A stretch of DNA of 36,848 bases from contig NZ_SRIC01000051.1 in the NCBI RefSeq assembly GCF_004684775.1, forward strand, positions 1 through 36,848. Reading direction: 5' to 3'. Under the pieces are notes generated by a model, which did not search any database, had not been told where the DNA came from, and saw nothing but the letters and a program-made list of their open reading frames with translations. Every line of letters begins with the position of its first letter. Position 1 is the stretch's first letter. The DNA is from Streptomyces sp. MZ04. GTDB lineage: Bacteria > Actinomycetota > Actinomycetes > Streptomycetales > Streptomycetaceae. This document shows positions 25,028 through 33,636 of the stretch, piece by piece. The position numbers were made by a program, and so were the translations under genes.

Positions 25028-25697
25028 GTTTTGTCGGACGGTTAAGAAACAGCGGGGCGCAGCACGATGTGACCGCCATATGGGACGAGTGAGAGTCACA
25101 GCGGTTCGGAGAACGACCGCGATAGGGCAGTATGCCGAAACGCCTGCTACCTGCTAGCTGCTGTCGCCGGTAAGGAGTGGGCGAGGACTTTCTAAATTCT
25201 ATGTGATGCGGTGAGCGCCCGCCCTTGTTGGACGCCCCTGCCTGGTACGTGTACTGGCTCAAGCCAGTGACCCCTGAGCCAAATACACCGGATTTGCGCC
25301 TCGGGTCTCGGTGAAGTTCGCCGGCCCTGAACGGCTGTAATCGCATGATGGATTTGCGTGATCATGGCGTTAGGTTCAGTCTGCGATGATGGAGGACTGC
25401 AAAATCGTCTTCTGCCAGATCAGTTGGGCCTGTAATGGCCGTCTGCTGACCCAGTGAGATTGCGGTCGATTTCTGAGTCTAAGTGATGGCTGCCCTGTCG
25501 GGGCGTTCGGCAGAATTGCTGCACGCGCAACGCTAACTCACGCGATGGAACCGAAGTCGACCTAGAGAAGTTTGAGCCAAAACGCGCCTACAGCCCTCAG
25601 GAGGCGTCTCGTTTACGGCAAGTACCTCCACATTGGGGCTTTCCATTTTCTCAGTTCACACCAATGAATCCCGAAGGGGGCTCTGACGAAGGTCAAA
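25028..25697. other. A+T-richer non-coding stretch
   Basis: No frame in this 670-bp stretch has Streptomyces-like codon use, and no tRNA or transposase fragment was recognised. Base composition is visibly less GC-rich than the flanks. ACTGGCT (25253-25259) and AGCCAGT (25262-25268) form a palindrome with a 2-bp centre; TGGCTCA and TGAGCCA nearby form a second, overlapping dyad. The stretch may be part of an acquired or decayed segment. Confidence 0.5.
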
Positions 25698-25740
25698 AGC
25701 CTGCTGCGCCCGCCCCGGAAGAGGGCAGGCGCAGCAGGCT
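25698..25740 (-). terminator. Terminator of the secreted basic protein gene
   Basis: Bases 25698-25715 and 25723-25740 are inverted copies over 18 bp with one mismatch and a 7-nt loop. It lies 54 bp beyond the stop of the minus-strand gene at 25795, with a run of A on the plus strand (TTTT in the minus-strand RNA) just after the stem, giving a near-classical intrinsic terminator. Confidence 0.85.
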
Positions 25741-25794
25741 AGGATCGCAGGGCCGGTCTAGGTCGCCTGCGGCAGGGCTACGGCAATTTGATAC

Positions 25795-26364
25795 CTAAGC
25801 CTTAGGCTTGCAGCTGGGGCGCTTGGTCTGGCACTCAGCGAAATGAAGCTTCGACACAATCGCCTTCATGTGCCAGGAGTCGAGCAGCGTGCTTCCACAG
25901 TTACCGTTCTGCCGATACTTCCTGATCACGAACTTGCGATAAAGGACGCCTGGCTTCGTGAACCCGCGCTTCTTCGCATCCACCTTCATGCGGTTCGTTA
26001 CGGTCGCGCCAGCAGACACCTTCTTTTCTACGGAGTAGCTGGTCTTAGCCTCGATCTTTCCGATGCCCCACTTGATGCTTCCGCCGCCCTCGCCAACCCA
26101 GGTGGTTGAGCGGCTCTTGTTTGTCTTGACGGACAGGGTGAGCCAGGAAGCGCCAGAACTGCTGTTGTACTTGCTTACCGTGGAACCGCGGCTCTTGAAG
26201 GAGGACTTTCCGTACGGATTCACTTTGTAGAAGTTGAAGACGTCACACTGCTGGGCGCCATTTTCTGCAGCGGTAGCTACCCCGGGCGTGATGGCCAGGC
26301 TTCCAACGATGAGTGCTGCCGCTGTGGTCGTTGAATAGAGCGCGTGCTTTATCGTGGCTCTCAT
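25795..26364 (-). CDS. Secreted basic protein of unknown function
   Basis: A 189-residue protein with a Sec signal peptide (hydrophobic core AAALIVGSLAI, likely cleavage after ATA or AEN near residues 32-35). The mature part of about 155 residues is rich in Lys, Ser and Thr, strongly basic, and has four cysteines (about 40, 153, 177, 184) that could make two disulphides. Alternating polar/hydrophobic stretches such as KIEAKTSYSVEKKVSAGATV suggest beta structure. I do not recognise the family. GGGGAAG precedes the ATG. A good promoter lies upstream and a strong terminator downstream, so the gene is complete and monocistronic. Its codon choice is less GC-rich than its neighbours, consistent with acquisition by transfer. 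Confidence 0.75.
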   Translation of the reverse strand: MRATIKHALYSTTTAAALIVGSLAITPGVATAAENGAQQCDVFNFYKVNPYGKSSFKSRGSTVSKYNSSSGASWLTLSVKTNKSRSTTWVGEGGGSIKWGIGKIEAKTSYSVEKKVSAGATVTNRMKVDAKKRGFTKPGVLYRKFVIRKYRQNGNCGSTLLDSWHMKAIVSKLHFAECQTKRPSCKPKA

Positions 26365-26415
26365 ACTTCCCCGTTTTCCTCTTTTGTGTTCGTCGTGCGG
26401 GTCTCTTCGGCATTG

Positions 26416-26444
26416 AACATAGTGATGAGCGGTGGCGGTATCAA
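26416..26444 (-). promoter_or_regulatory. Promoter of the secreted basic protein gene
   Basis: On the minus strand TTGATA (complement of 26439-26444), a 17-bp spacer and TATGTT (complement of 26416-26421) closely match a sigma-70-type promoter. The start of transcription would be about 26409, giving a leader of roughly 45 nt. Confidence 0.6.
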
Positions 26445-27048
26445 GGGGTTCTGGAAAAGCCGGTTACACCTTCCTCAGGTAAACCTCAAACTTAGTTGCA
26501 TAAGAAAGTTAAACCGCATTCACCGTGTCCATTTTGTTTGATTTGGCGGGCGGGGGAAACGGTAACTTGGGGTGAAGTGGACATGACTGTGAGCTGCTGT
26601 GATGTAGGTCACGTATCGAAGTGTGCTGTTCCCAACGTCCCTGCGGTTGTGTCGAGTTGCCTCACGCAGCCGCGTCTAAGCGGGTGCGGGCCGCTGGGTT
26701 CGCCGGGCACGGCGAGTGTCGTGCTCGCGCTTCTGTGCGACGCAGACCTTCAGTCCAGGCGTGGTCGGGTGTTGCGCTTGTTCGGGTGTTTGGATGCTCG
26801 GGGTCGGTCTGGAAGGGGCGGCAAGCCGACCGTGGAGGCTCGTATACCTGCCCTGATCGTCACGATGTCCGTTCTGATGACGGAGGGGCCCTATGGGTTG
26901 CCGTGGCACCTTGCATCACAACTGCCCCGTGTTCGCCCCTCGTTCACCCGAGTCCGGATAACGGAACACTCCGATCAGCATCACGGTTGCGCATCCATTC
27001 GCCGACAAGGCTGGTAACAGATCGCGACGGCGATGAAGACTCCCGCAC
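26445..27048. other. Gene-poor region ahead of the oligopeptide permease operon
   Basis: About 600 bp without a convincing gene. Open frames in it have Cys-, Arg- and Ser-rich translations without recognisable domains. TGTCCA (near 26527) and TGGACA (near 26577) flank a G-rich stretch and form a weak dyad. The opp promoter should lie in the last 200 bp, but no single -35/-10 pair stands out. Confidence 0.45.
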
Positions 27049-27067
27049 CAGGGGCGGTTCGCCCCTG
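27049..27067 (+). promoter_or_regulatory. Compact hairpin in the leader of the permease operon
   Basis: CAGGGGCG (27049-27056) and CGCCCCTG (27060-27067) form a perfect eight-bp stem with a three-base loop, 77 bp ahead of the first permease start. It could be an attenuator, an mRNA-stability element, or a terminator from upstream. Confidence 0.4.
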
Positions 27068-27144
27068 TGTACGACGGACTGATCACGTCGCTACAGCGGC
27101 AAGTGCGGGCCGGTCACCACCGGTTGAGAGGGGTCCCTGCCACG

Positions 27145-28149
27145 ATGACGGCACCATTGCATGACACACCTGCGGACGCGGACCCGACAGCGGACGTCGC
27201 TCCCGCAGCTGGTGCAGGGGTGAAGAAGGTCGAGGGGCGGTCCCTCAAGCAGATCGCCTGGAACCGCCTGAAGCGGGACAAGGTCGCCCTGGCCGGCGGC
27301 ATCACCGTGCTCGTCCTGGTCCTTGTCGCCGTCTTCGCGCCCCTGATCGTCTCCCTGTTGGGCCACCCGCCCAACGAGTTCCATCAGGACGAGCTCGAAG
27401 ACCTCACGAACCTGCCCAAGGGCGCCTTCGGCGGCGTGAGTACGGACTTCCTCTTCGGAGTCGAGCCGAACAAGGGCCGCGACGTCTTCAGCCGGATCGT
27501 CTACGGAGCGCGGATCTCGCTCCTCGTGGCGTTCCTGGCCGCCGTGGTGGCGGTGGTGCTCGGCACCTTCTTCGGCATCATCGCGGGTTACTTCGGCGGC
27601 TGGATCGACGCGACCATCAGCCGGATCATGGACGTGCTGCTCGCCTTCCCGCAGCTGCTCTTCGTGATCTCCCTGGTCTCGGTCCTCCCCGACGACCTGC
27701 TCGGGCTCACCGGCAGCGGCGTACGCATCGCCGTACTGATCCTGGTGATCGGCTTCTTCGGCTGGCCCTACGTCGGACGCATCGTGAGAGGCCAGACCCT
27801 CTCGCTGCGCGAACGCGAGTACGTGGAGGCGGCCCGCAGCCTCGGCGGCGGTCAACGGCACATCCTCTTCCGGGAGTTGCTGCCGAACCTGGTCGCACCG
27901 ATCACGGTGTACGCGACGCTCATGATCCCCACCAACATCCTCACCGAAGCGGCGCTGAGCTTCCTCGGCGCGGGTGTGCGTCCGCCCACGGCCTCCTGGG
28001 GCGGCATGCTCCGGGACGCCCTGGCGACGTACGAGCACGACCCGATGTTCATGGTCTTCCCCGGCCTGGCGATCTTTGTGACCGTGCTTGCCTTCAACCT
28101 CTTCGGTGACGGGCTGCGCGACGCCCTGGACCCCAAGGGAACTCGGTAA
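27145..28149 (+). CDS. Oligopeptide ABC transporter permease (OppC/DppC type)
   Basis: A 334-residue inner-membrane subunit. After a Pro/Ala-rich cytoplasmic N-terminus comes the OppC_N segment (WNRLKRDKVALAGG and the first membrane helix at about 58-80). The BPD permease domain follows, with about five helices. The EAA loop, which contacts the ATPases, is YVEAARSLGGGQRHILFREL followed by LPN. The C-terminal phrase LSFLGAGVRPPTASWGGML is typical of DppC/OppC. ATG at 27145 follows GAGAGGGG at about 11 bases. It opens a five-gene operon in the order permease, binding protein, permease, ATPase, ATPase, the same order as the S. coelicolor bldK oligopeptide permease. Confidence 0.92.
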   Translation: MTAPLHDTPADADPTADVAPAAGAGVKKVEGRSLKQIAWNRLKRDKVALAGGITVLVLVLVAVFAPLIVSLLGHPPNEFHQDELEDLTNLPKGAFGGVSTDFLFGVEPNKGRDVFSRIVYGARISLLVAFLAAVVAVVLGTFFGIIAGYFGGWIDATISRIMDVLLAFPQLLFVISLVSVLPDDLLGLTGSGVRIAVLILVIGFFGWPYVGRIVRGQTLSLREREYVEAARSLGGGQRHILFRELLPNLVAPITVYATLMIPTNILTEAALSFLGAGVRPPTASWGGMLRDALATYEHDPMFMVFPGLAIFVTVLAFNLFGDGLRDALDPKGTR

Positions 28150-28251
28150 ACAGCTCCAACTGGCTTGCCCCTGCCGCAGCGTCAGGTGGCTCTTCCCATG
28201 GTTCTCAAGGCAGTCAAAGCCTAGGACCGCGAATCTCGGAGGATGCGAGAA

Positions 28252-30048
28252 ATGCCCACAGGTTCCTCTAAACGACGGTTGACCGCTGGCGCGGCCCTCG
28301 TCGTGGCGGCGCTGGTGACCACCACGGCGTGCGGCGGCGGCAGCGACGACGACAGCAAGGGCGCCGGCTACAACGCGGCCATCGGCAAGGTCGCGAACCA
28401 GTCGGCGAAGAAGGGCGGAACTCTCAAGTTCGTTGCCAAGCAGGACCTCGACTCGGCCGACCCGCAGCGCGCCTACTACGGCTTTGCGTGGGACTTCATG
28501 CGGTACTACACCCGCACGCTGATCACGTACGACACCAAGCCGGGTGCCGCGTCCAACAAGCTCGTCCCCGACCTCGCCGAGTCCACGGCGAAGATCAGCG
28601 ACGACGGCAAGACCTACACGTACAAGCTGCGTGACGGCCTGACCTGGGAGGACGGCTCGAAGCTGACCTCCAAGGACATCAAGTACGGCATCGAGCGCAT
28701 CTGGGCGACCAAGGTCATCACCGGTGGCCCCGGCTACCTGAAGTCGACGCTCGACCCGAAGGGTGAGTACAAGGGCCCCTACGAGGACAAGTCGAAGGAC
28801 AAGCTGGGTCTGAAGGCGATCGAGACGCCGGACGACAACACCATCATCTTCAAGCTGCCCAAGAAGAACGGCGACTTCGAGCAGATGCTCGCGATGCCGT
28901 CGGGCACCCCGGTCAAGCAGTCCGAGGACACCGGCGCCAAGTACACCCAGAAGCCGTTCTCCTCCGGTCCGTACAAGTTCGAGAACTACAGCGCAGGCAA
29001 GAGCATCACGCTCGTGCGCAACAAGAACTGGAAGAAGTCGTCGGACCCGGTCCGTCCCGCGCTGCCGGACAAGATCACGGTCACCATCTCGGCGAACCTC
29101 GAAGAGAACGACAAGCGCCTGATGGAAGGCGACTACGACATCGACATGAATGGCACCGGTATGACCCAGTCGGGTCGCACCACCGCCATTCAGGACCACA
29201 AGGGCAACGTCGACAACATGCAGACGGACTTCGTCCGTTACGTCGCCCTGGTGACCAAGACGAAGCCGTTCGACAACGAGGCCTGCCGCAAGGCCGTCTT
29301 CTACGCCACGGACTTCGCGAGCCTGCAGAAGACCCGTGGCGGCCCGGTTGCCGCCGGTGACGTAGCCAACAGCGTCTTCCCGAAGTCCATCAAGGGACAC
29401 GACGACTACGACCCCTACGGTGTTCTCAAGCGCAGCGCTCTGAAGGGCGAGGCCAAGAAGAAGGCTGATGCCGAGTCGTTGACCAAGGCCAAGGCTGAGC
29501 TCAAGAAGTGCGGCAAGCCCAACGGCTTCTCGACCAAGATCTCGGCGCGCACCAACCAGCCGGGCGAGGTGGACGCCGCCACGGCGCTCCAGGAGCAGCT
29601 GAAGAAGGTCAACATCAACGCCGAGGTCGACCAGATCGACGGCGCCGACTCCTCCAGCATCACCGGCTCTCCCTCGGTGGTGAAGAAGCGCGGCATCGGC
29701 ATGACGATGGCGGGCTGGGGTCCTGACTTCCCGACCGGCCAGGGCTACGCCCAGCCGCTGTTCGACAGCCGTTTCATCAACGAGAACGGCAACTACAACG
29801 AGTCGCAGATCGATGACCCGAAGATCGACAAGTACTTCGACGACGCGATCGGCACGGTCGACCCGAACAAGGCCGGTCAGATCTACACCGATATGGCCCA
29901 CGAGATCATCGACAAGGCGTACTGGATGCCCTTCATCTACGAGAAGAACGTCAGCTGGCGTTCCTCGCGGGCGACCAACGTCTACTCGTCCGCCGCTTAC
30001 AGCGGTCGTTACGACTACATCTCGCTCGGTGTGAGCGACAAGAAGTAG
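28252..30048 (+). CDS. Oligopeptide-binding lipoprotein (ABC solute-binding family 5)
   Basis: A 598-residue extracytoplasmic receptor. The signal peptide ends in the lipobox TTTAC, so the protein is lipid-anchored, followed by a Gly/Ser/Asp linker. Family-5 features are visible: DLDSADPQRAYYGFAWDFMR, LVPDLAESTAKISDDGKTYT, and KLRDGLTWEDGSKLTSKDI, the standard SBP_bac_5 core that binds peptides. ATG at 28252 is preferred because GGAGG lies ten bases upstream; the ATG at 28243 is only one base from it. It is flanked by the two permease genes, to which it delivers peptides. Codon use is strongly biased to G/C endings, suggesting high expression. Confidence 0.93.
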   Translation: MPTGSSKRRLTAGAALVVAALVTTTACGGGSDDDSKGAGYNAAIGKVANQSAKKGGTLKFVAKQDLDSADPQRAYYGFAWDFMRYYTRTLITYDTKPGAASNKLVPDLAESTAKISDDGKTYTYKLRDGLTWEDGSKLTSKDIKYGIERIWATKVITGGPGYLKSTLDPKGEYKGPYEDKSKDKLGLKAIETPDDNTIIFKLPKKNGDFEQMLAMPSGTPVKQSEDTGAKYTQKPFSSGPYKFENYSAGKSITLVRNKNWKKSSDPVRPALPDKITVTISANLEENDKRLMEGDYDIDMNGTGMTQSGRTTAIQDHKGNVDNMQTDFVRYVALVTKTKPFDNEACRKAVFYATDFASLQKTRGGPVAAGDVANSVFPKSIKGHDDYDPYGVLKRSALKGEAKKKADAESLTKAKAELKKCGKPNGFSTKISARTNQPGEVDAATALQEQLKKVNINAEVDQIDGADSSSITGSPSVVKKRGIGMTMAGWGPDFPTGQGYAQPLFDSRFINENGNYNESQIDDPKIDKYFDDAIGTVDPNKAGQIYTDMAHEIIDKAYWMPFIYEKNVSWRSSRATNVYSSAAYSGRYDYISLGVSDKK

Positions 30049-30088
30049 TCCCCGCCGCCAAGGCAGTCCCACCGCCGGGCCGCGCACA

Positions 30089-31090
30089 GTGCTTGCTTAT
30101 CTCATCCGGCGCCTGATCGCCGTTGTCATCATGGTGCTGGTCGTACTGCTCGCGACCTTCACCGTCTTCTTCATGCTGCCCAAGTGGGCGGGACAGGACA
30201 TCGCCGTCCTCTTCGCCGGCAAGTCATCCGGTGCCGAGCAGCTCGCGGGCATCCGGATCAAACTGGGCCTGGACGACCCCCTGCTCGTCCAGTTCTGGGA
30301 CTTCGTCAAGGGCATCCCCATGGGGCGTGACTACGCCAACGGGGCCGACGTCACCCACTGCCCGGCCCCCTGCTTCGGATACTCCTTCCGAACCGAGGCG
30401 CCGGTCTGGGAGACCCTGAAGGACGCCCTGCCCGTCACCGCGGCGCTCGCCGCCGGTGCGTGTGTGCTGTGGCTGGTCGCCGGTGTCGCCACCGGTGTGG
30501 TCTCCGCGCTCAAGCGGGGCACCGTCTGGGACCGTTCCGCGATGATCACCGCCCTCGGCGGCGTCTCGCTGCCGATCTTCTTCACCGGCATGATCGCGAT
30601 GGGGATCTTCGTCCACTCCCTGGGCTGGGTGAAGATCGAGGACACCCTCACCACGGACGATCCGATCAACATCTGGTTCGAGACGCTGATCCTTCCGTGG
30701 ATCGTGCTCGCGTTCCTCAACGCCGCCATGTACGCGAGACTCACCCGCGCCACCATGCTGGAAGTGCTCGGTGAGGACTACATCCGCACCGCGCGCGCCA
30801 AGGGGCTCGGCGAGGCCATCGTCATCAGACGGCACGCGCTGCGCTCCGCCATGACGCCGATCCTCACGGTCTTCGGCCTCGACCTCGGTGTGCTCCTCGG
30901 TGGCGCCGTCCTCACCGAGTCCACCTTCAACCTGCCGGGGCTCGGCCTCGAGGCGGTCAAGGCCATCAGCAACAAGGACCTGCCGGTGATCCTCGGCGTC
31001 ACCTTGTGCGCGTCGCTCGCGATCGCGCTTGCCAACCTCGTCGTCGACCTTCTGTACGCCGTCATCGACCCGCGAGTGAGGCTGGGATGA
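30089..31090 (+). CDS. Oligopeptide ABC transporter permease (OppB/DppB type)
   Basis: A 333-residue membrane subunit with the typical OppB start LAYLIRRLIAVVIMVLVV, a periplasmic insert with cysteines (THCPAPCFGYSF), and then the BPD domain with about five helices. The EAA loop is VLGEDYIRTARAKGLGEAIV, followed by RRHALRSAMTPILTVFGLDL. GTG at 30089 is used; Shine-Dalgarno matching is poor, so translation may depend on the upstream gene 40 bp away. It overlaps the next gene by four bases (ATGA). With the OppC-type subunit it forms the transmembrane channel. Confidence 0.92.
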   Translation: MLAYLIRRLIAVVIMVLVVLLATFTVFFMLPKWAGQDIAVLFAGKSSGAEQLAGIRIKLGLDDPLLVQFWDFVKGIPMGRDYANGADVTHCPAPCFGYSFRTEAPVWETLKDALPVTAALAAGACVLWLVAGVATGVVSALKRGTVWDRSAMITALGGVSLPIFFTGMIAMGIFVHSLGWVKIEDTLTTDDPINIWFETLILPWIVLAFLNAAMYARLTRATMLEVLGEDYIRTARAKGLGEAIVIRRHALRSAMTPILTVFGLDLGVLLGGAVLTESTFNLPGLGLEAVKAISNKDLPVILGVTLCASLAIALANLVVDLLYAVIDPRVRLG

Positions 31091-32187
31091 CCGAACTGCA
31101 CAAGACCGGAGCGGCTGTCGGAGAACCCGTCGCCGCCGCTTCGGCCGCTCCCAGCGCCTTCCTCGAAGTACGCGATCTCAAGGTGCACTTCCCGACCGAC
31201 GACGGCCTGGTCAAGTCCGTCGACGGGCTCAGCTTCACGCTGGAGAAGGGCCGCACCCTCGGCATCGTCGGCGAGTCGGGGTCCGGCAAGTCCGTCACCT
31301 CGCTCGGCATCCTCGGCCTGCACACCGCAGGTCAGTACGGCCGCCGCAGGGCGCAGCTCTCCGGCGAGATCTGGCTGAACGGCACGGAGCTGCTCAGCGC
31401 GGACCCGAACGAGGTGCGCAGGCTGCGCGGCCGCGACATGGCGATGATCTTCCAGGACCCGCTGTCCGCGCTGCACCCGTACTACTCCATCGGCAAGCAG
31501 ATCATGGAGGCGTACCGGGTCCACAACAACGTGGACAAGAAGGTCGCCCGCAAGCGCGCCATCGAGATGCTCGACCGGGTGGGCATCCCCCAGCCGGACA
31601 AGCGGGTCGACAGCTACCCGCACGAGTTCTCCGGCGGCATGCGCCAGCGCGCGATGATCGCGATGGCCCTGGTGAACAACCCCGAGCTGCTCATCGCGGA
31701 CGAGCCGACGACCGCCCTTGACGTCACCGTCCAGGCGCAGATCCTCGACCTCATCCGGGATCTGCAGAAGGAGTTCGGCTCCGCGGTCATCATGATCACG
31801 CACGACCTGGGCGTGGTCGCCGAGATGGCGGACGAGCTGCTCGTGATGTACGGCGGCCGCTGCGTCGAGCGCGGCACCGCCGAGAAGGTCTTCTACGAGC
31901 CCCAGCACCCCTACACCTGGGGCCTGTTGGGATCGATGCCGCGCATCGACCGCGAGGAGACCGACCGTCTCGTACCGGTCAAGGGCTCCCCGCCCAGCCT
32001 GATCAACCTGCCGTCGGGCTGCGCCTTCAACCCGCGCTGCCCGTACGCCGACATCCCCAAGGACCAGATCACCCGCAGCGAGCGCCCCGATCTGCGCGAG
32101 GTGGCCCCGGGACACTTCACCGCCTGCCACATGTCGCAGGAGGAGCGCACCCGCATCTGGACCGAAGAGATTGCGCCGAAGCTGTGA
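31087..32187 (+). CDS. Oligopeptide ABC transporter ATPase (OppD/DppD type)
   Basis: A 366-residue ATPase subunit. Walker A is GESGSGKS, the Q-loop is [12 protein letters not shown], the signature motif is [15 protein letters not shown], Walker B is [14 protein letters not shown], and the H-loop is MITHDLG. The C-terminal oligopeptide/dipeptide (oligo_HPY) domain has Cys312, Cys318 and Cys347, but the fourth cysteine usually found between the second and last is absent. In relatives these cysteines can bind an iron-sulfur cluster. It overlaps the permease upstream (ATGA) and the second ATPase downstream (GTGA). Confidence 0.93.
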   Translation: MTELHKTGAAVGEPVAAASAAPSAFLEVRDLKVHFPTDDGLVKSVDGLSFTLEKGRTLGIVGESGSGKSVTSLGILGLHTAGQYGRRRAQLSGEIWLNGTELLSADPNEVRRLRGRDMAMIFQDPLSALHPYYSIGKQIMEAYRVHNNVDKKVARKRAIEMLDRVGIPQPDKRVDSYPHEFSGGMRQRAMIAMALVNNPELLIADEPTTALDVTVQAQILDLIRDLQKEFGSAVIMITHDLGVVAEMADELLVMYGGRCVERGTAEKVFYEPQHPYTWGLLGSMPRIDREETDRLVPVKGSPPSLINLPSGCAFNPRCPYADIPKDQITRSERPDLREVAPGHFTACHMSQEERTRIWTEEIAPKL

Positions 32188-33527
32188 AAGACGAAGCGAA
32201 AGACCAGGCGAAAGCCCAGAAGGATCTGGCGAAGGGCAAGGGCCAGGAGATGACGATCCCGGCGCAGTCGAAGAGCTCACCCGAGCCGCTGCTCAAGGTC
32301 GACGGCCTGGTGAAGCACTTCCCCATCAAGAAGGGGCTGCTGCAGCGCCAGGTGGCGGCGGTGCAGGCCGTCGACGGTCTCACCTTCGACGTACGTCCCG
32401 GTGAGACGCTCGGCGTCGTGGGCGAGTCGGGCTGCGGCAAGTCGACGATGGGCCGGCTGATCACCCGCCTGCTCGAACCGACCGCCGGGCGCGTGGAGTT
32501 CGAGGGCGTGGACATCACGCACCTGGGCGTCGGCAAGATGCGGCCGCTGCGCCGCGACGTGCAGATGATCTTCCAGGACCCGTACTCGTCGCTGAACCCG
32601 CGGCACACCATCGGCACGATCGTCGGTGCGCCGTTCAAGCTGCAGGGCGTCAAGCCCGAGGGCGGCCTGAAGCAGACCGTGCAGGAGATGCTGGAGCGGG
32701 TGGGGCTCAGCCCCGAGCACTACAACCGCTACCCGCACGAGTTCTCCGGCGGTCAGCGCCAGCGCATCGGCATCGCCCGTGCGCTCGCGCTGCGGCCCAA
32801 GCTGGTCGTGGCCGACGAGCCCGTCTCGGCCCTGGACGTCTCGATCCAGGCGCAGGTGGTCAACCTTCTGGACGACCTCCAGGACGAGCTCGGCCTGACG
32901 TACGTGATCATCGCGCACGACCTCTCGGTGATCCGGCACGTCTCGGACCGCATCGCGGTGATGTACCTCGGCAAGATCGTGGAGCTCGCGGACCGCAAGG
33001 ACCTCTACTCCAAGCCGATGCACCCGTACACCAAGGCGCTGCTCTCCGCGGTGCCGGTGCCCGACCCCAAGCGTCGCGGGGTCAAGAGCGAGCGCATCCT
33101 GCTCCGCGGTGACGTCCCCTCGCCGATCGACCCGCCCACCGGCTGCCGCTTCCACACGCGGTGCTGGAAGGCGACGGAGCTCTGCGCGAAGACCGAGCCC
33201 CCGCTGATCACGCTTGAGACGGGCCACCAGGTGGCGTGCCACCACCCGGAGAACGCCGAGGACCAGGCGCCCGAGGACACCAAGCTGCTGCAGATCGCCA
33301 AGGAGGCGATCGAGGTGGTGTCGGTGGTGAGCAAGGCGGAGGAGACGGCGGACGAGACGGCGGACGAGACGGCGGAGAAGTCGGCGCCGGCTGCGGAGGC
33401 CGAGACCGTGTCGAAGGACGAAGCCCCCGAGACCGTCTCGAAGGACGCCCCGGAAGCGGAGGCCGAAGCGGAAGCCGAAGCGGAGGCCGAAGTGGAAGCC
33501 AAGGGTCAGGGGTCAACTGGCAAGTAG
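32184..33527 (+). CDS. Oligopeptide ABC transporter ATPase (OppF/DppF type) with acidic tail
   Basis: A 447-residue ATPase subunit. Walker A is GESGCGKST, the Q-loop [13 protein letters not shown], the signature [15 protein letters not shown], Walker [14 protein letters not shown] and H-loop IIAHDLS. The oligo_HPY domain keeps all four cysteines ([16 protein letters not shown] and ACHH). Two parts are unusual: a Lys/Asp-rich N-terminal extension before about residue 23, and a C-terminal tail of about 75 residues made of Glu/Ala/Thr repeats ([15 protein letters not shown], then [15 protein letters not shown]). GTG at 32184 overlaps the upstream stop; an internal ATG at 32250 would remove the N-terminal extension. 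It ends the transporter operon. Confidence 0.92.
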   Translation: MKDEAKDQAKAQKDLAKGKGQEMTIPAQSKSSPEPLLKVDGLVKHFPIKKGLLQRQVAAVQAVDGLTFDVRPGETLGVVGESGCGKSTMGRLITRLLEPTAGRVEFEGVDITHLGVGKMRPLRRDVQMIFQDPYSSLNPRHTIGTIVGAPFKLQGVKPEGGLKQTVQEMLERVGLSPEHYNRYPHEFSGGQRQRIGIARALALRPKLVVADEPVSALDVSIQAQVVNLLDDLQDELGLTYVIIAHDLSVIRHVSDRIAVMYLGKIVELADRKDLYSKPMHPYTKALLSAVPVPDPKRRGVKSERILLRGDVPSPIDPPTGCRFHTRCWKATELCAKTEPPLITLETGHQVACHHPENAEDQAPEDTKLLQIAKEAIEVVSVVSKAEETADETADETAEKSAPAAEAETVSKDEAPETVSKDAPEAEAEAEAEAEAEVEAKGQGSTGK

Positions 33528-33533
33528 CTCCAG

Positions 33534-33564
33534 ATGACTTGGTAAAAATCAGGCACCAAGTCAT
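33534..33564 (+). terminator. Terminator or operator after the permease operon
   Basis: ATGACTTGGT (33534-33543) and ACCAAGTCAT (33555-33564) are perfect inverted repeats around an A-rich 11-nt loop, seven bases after the stop of the last transporter gene and about 70 bp before the metallopeptidase gene. Either termination or regulation of the next gene is possible. Confidence 0.55.
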
Positions 33565-33636
33565 GTACACGCCCATACGGGAGAGTGCAGAGTCTGCGTG
33601 TCCGTCTCATCGGAACACGCGCGAAAGGGATGACTC

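Noticed and set aside
25028..25800. Possible tRNA or integrase attachment site in the low-GC region
   Set aside because: No cloverleaf, no CCA end and no integrase fragment could be found; only short palindromes are present.
26496..27017. A plus-strand frame of 173 codons ahead of the permease operon
   Set aside because: Its translation has many Cys and Arg residues, no domain, no good ribosome-binding site and codon use unlike real genes in the window; I treat the region as non-coding.
27091..30087. A 998-codon open frame on the minus strand across the permease and binding-protein genes
   Set aside because: It is exactly antisense to two well-supported transporter genes, its translation is dominated by Val, Gly, Asp and Arg without domains, and such frames are common by chance in high-GC DNA.
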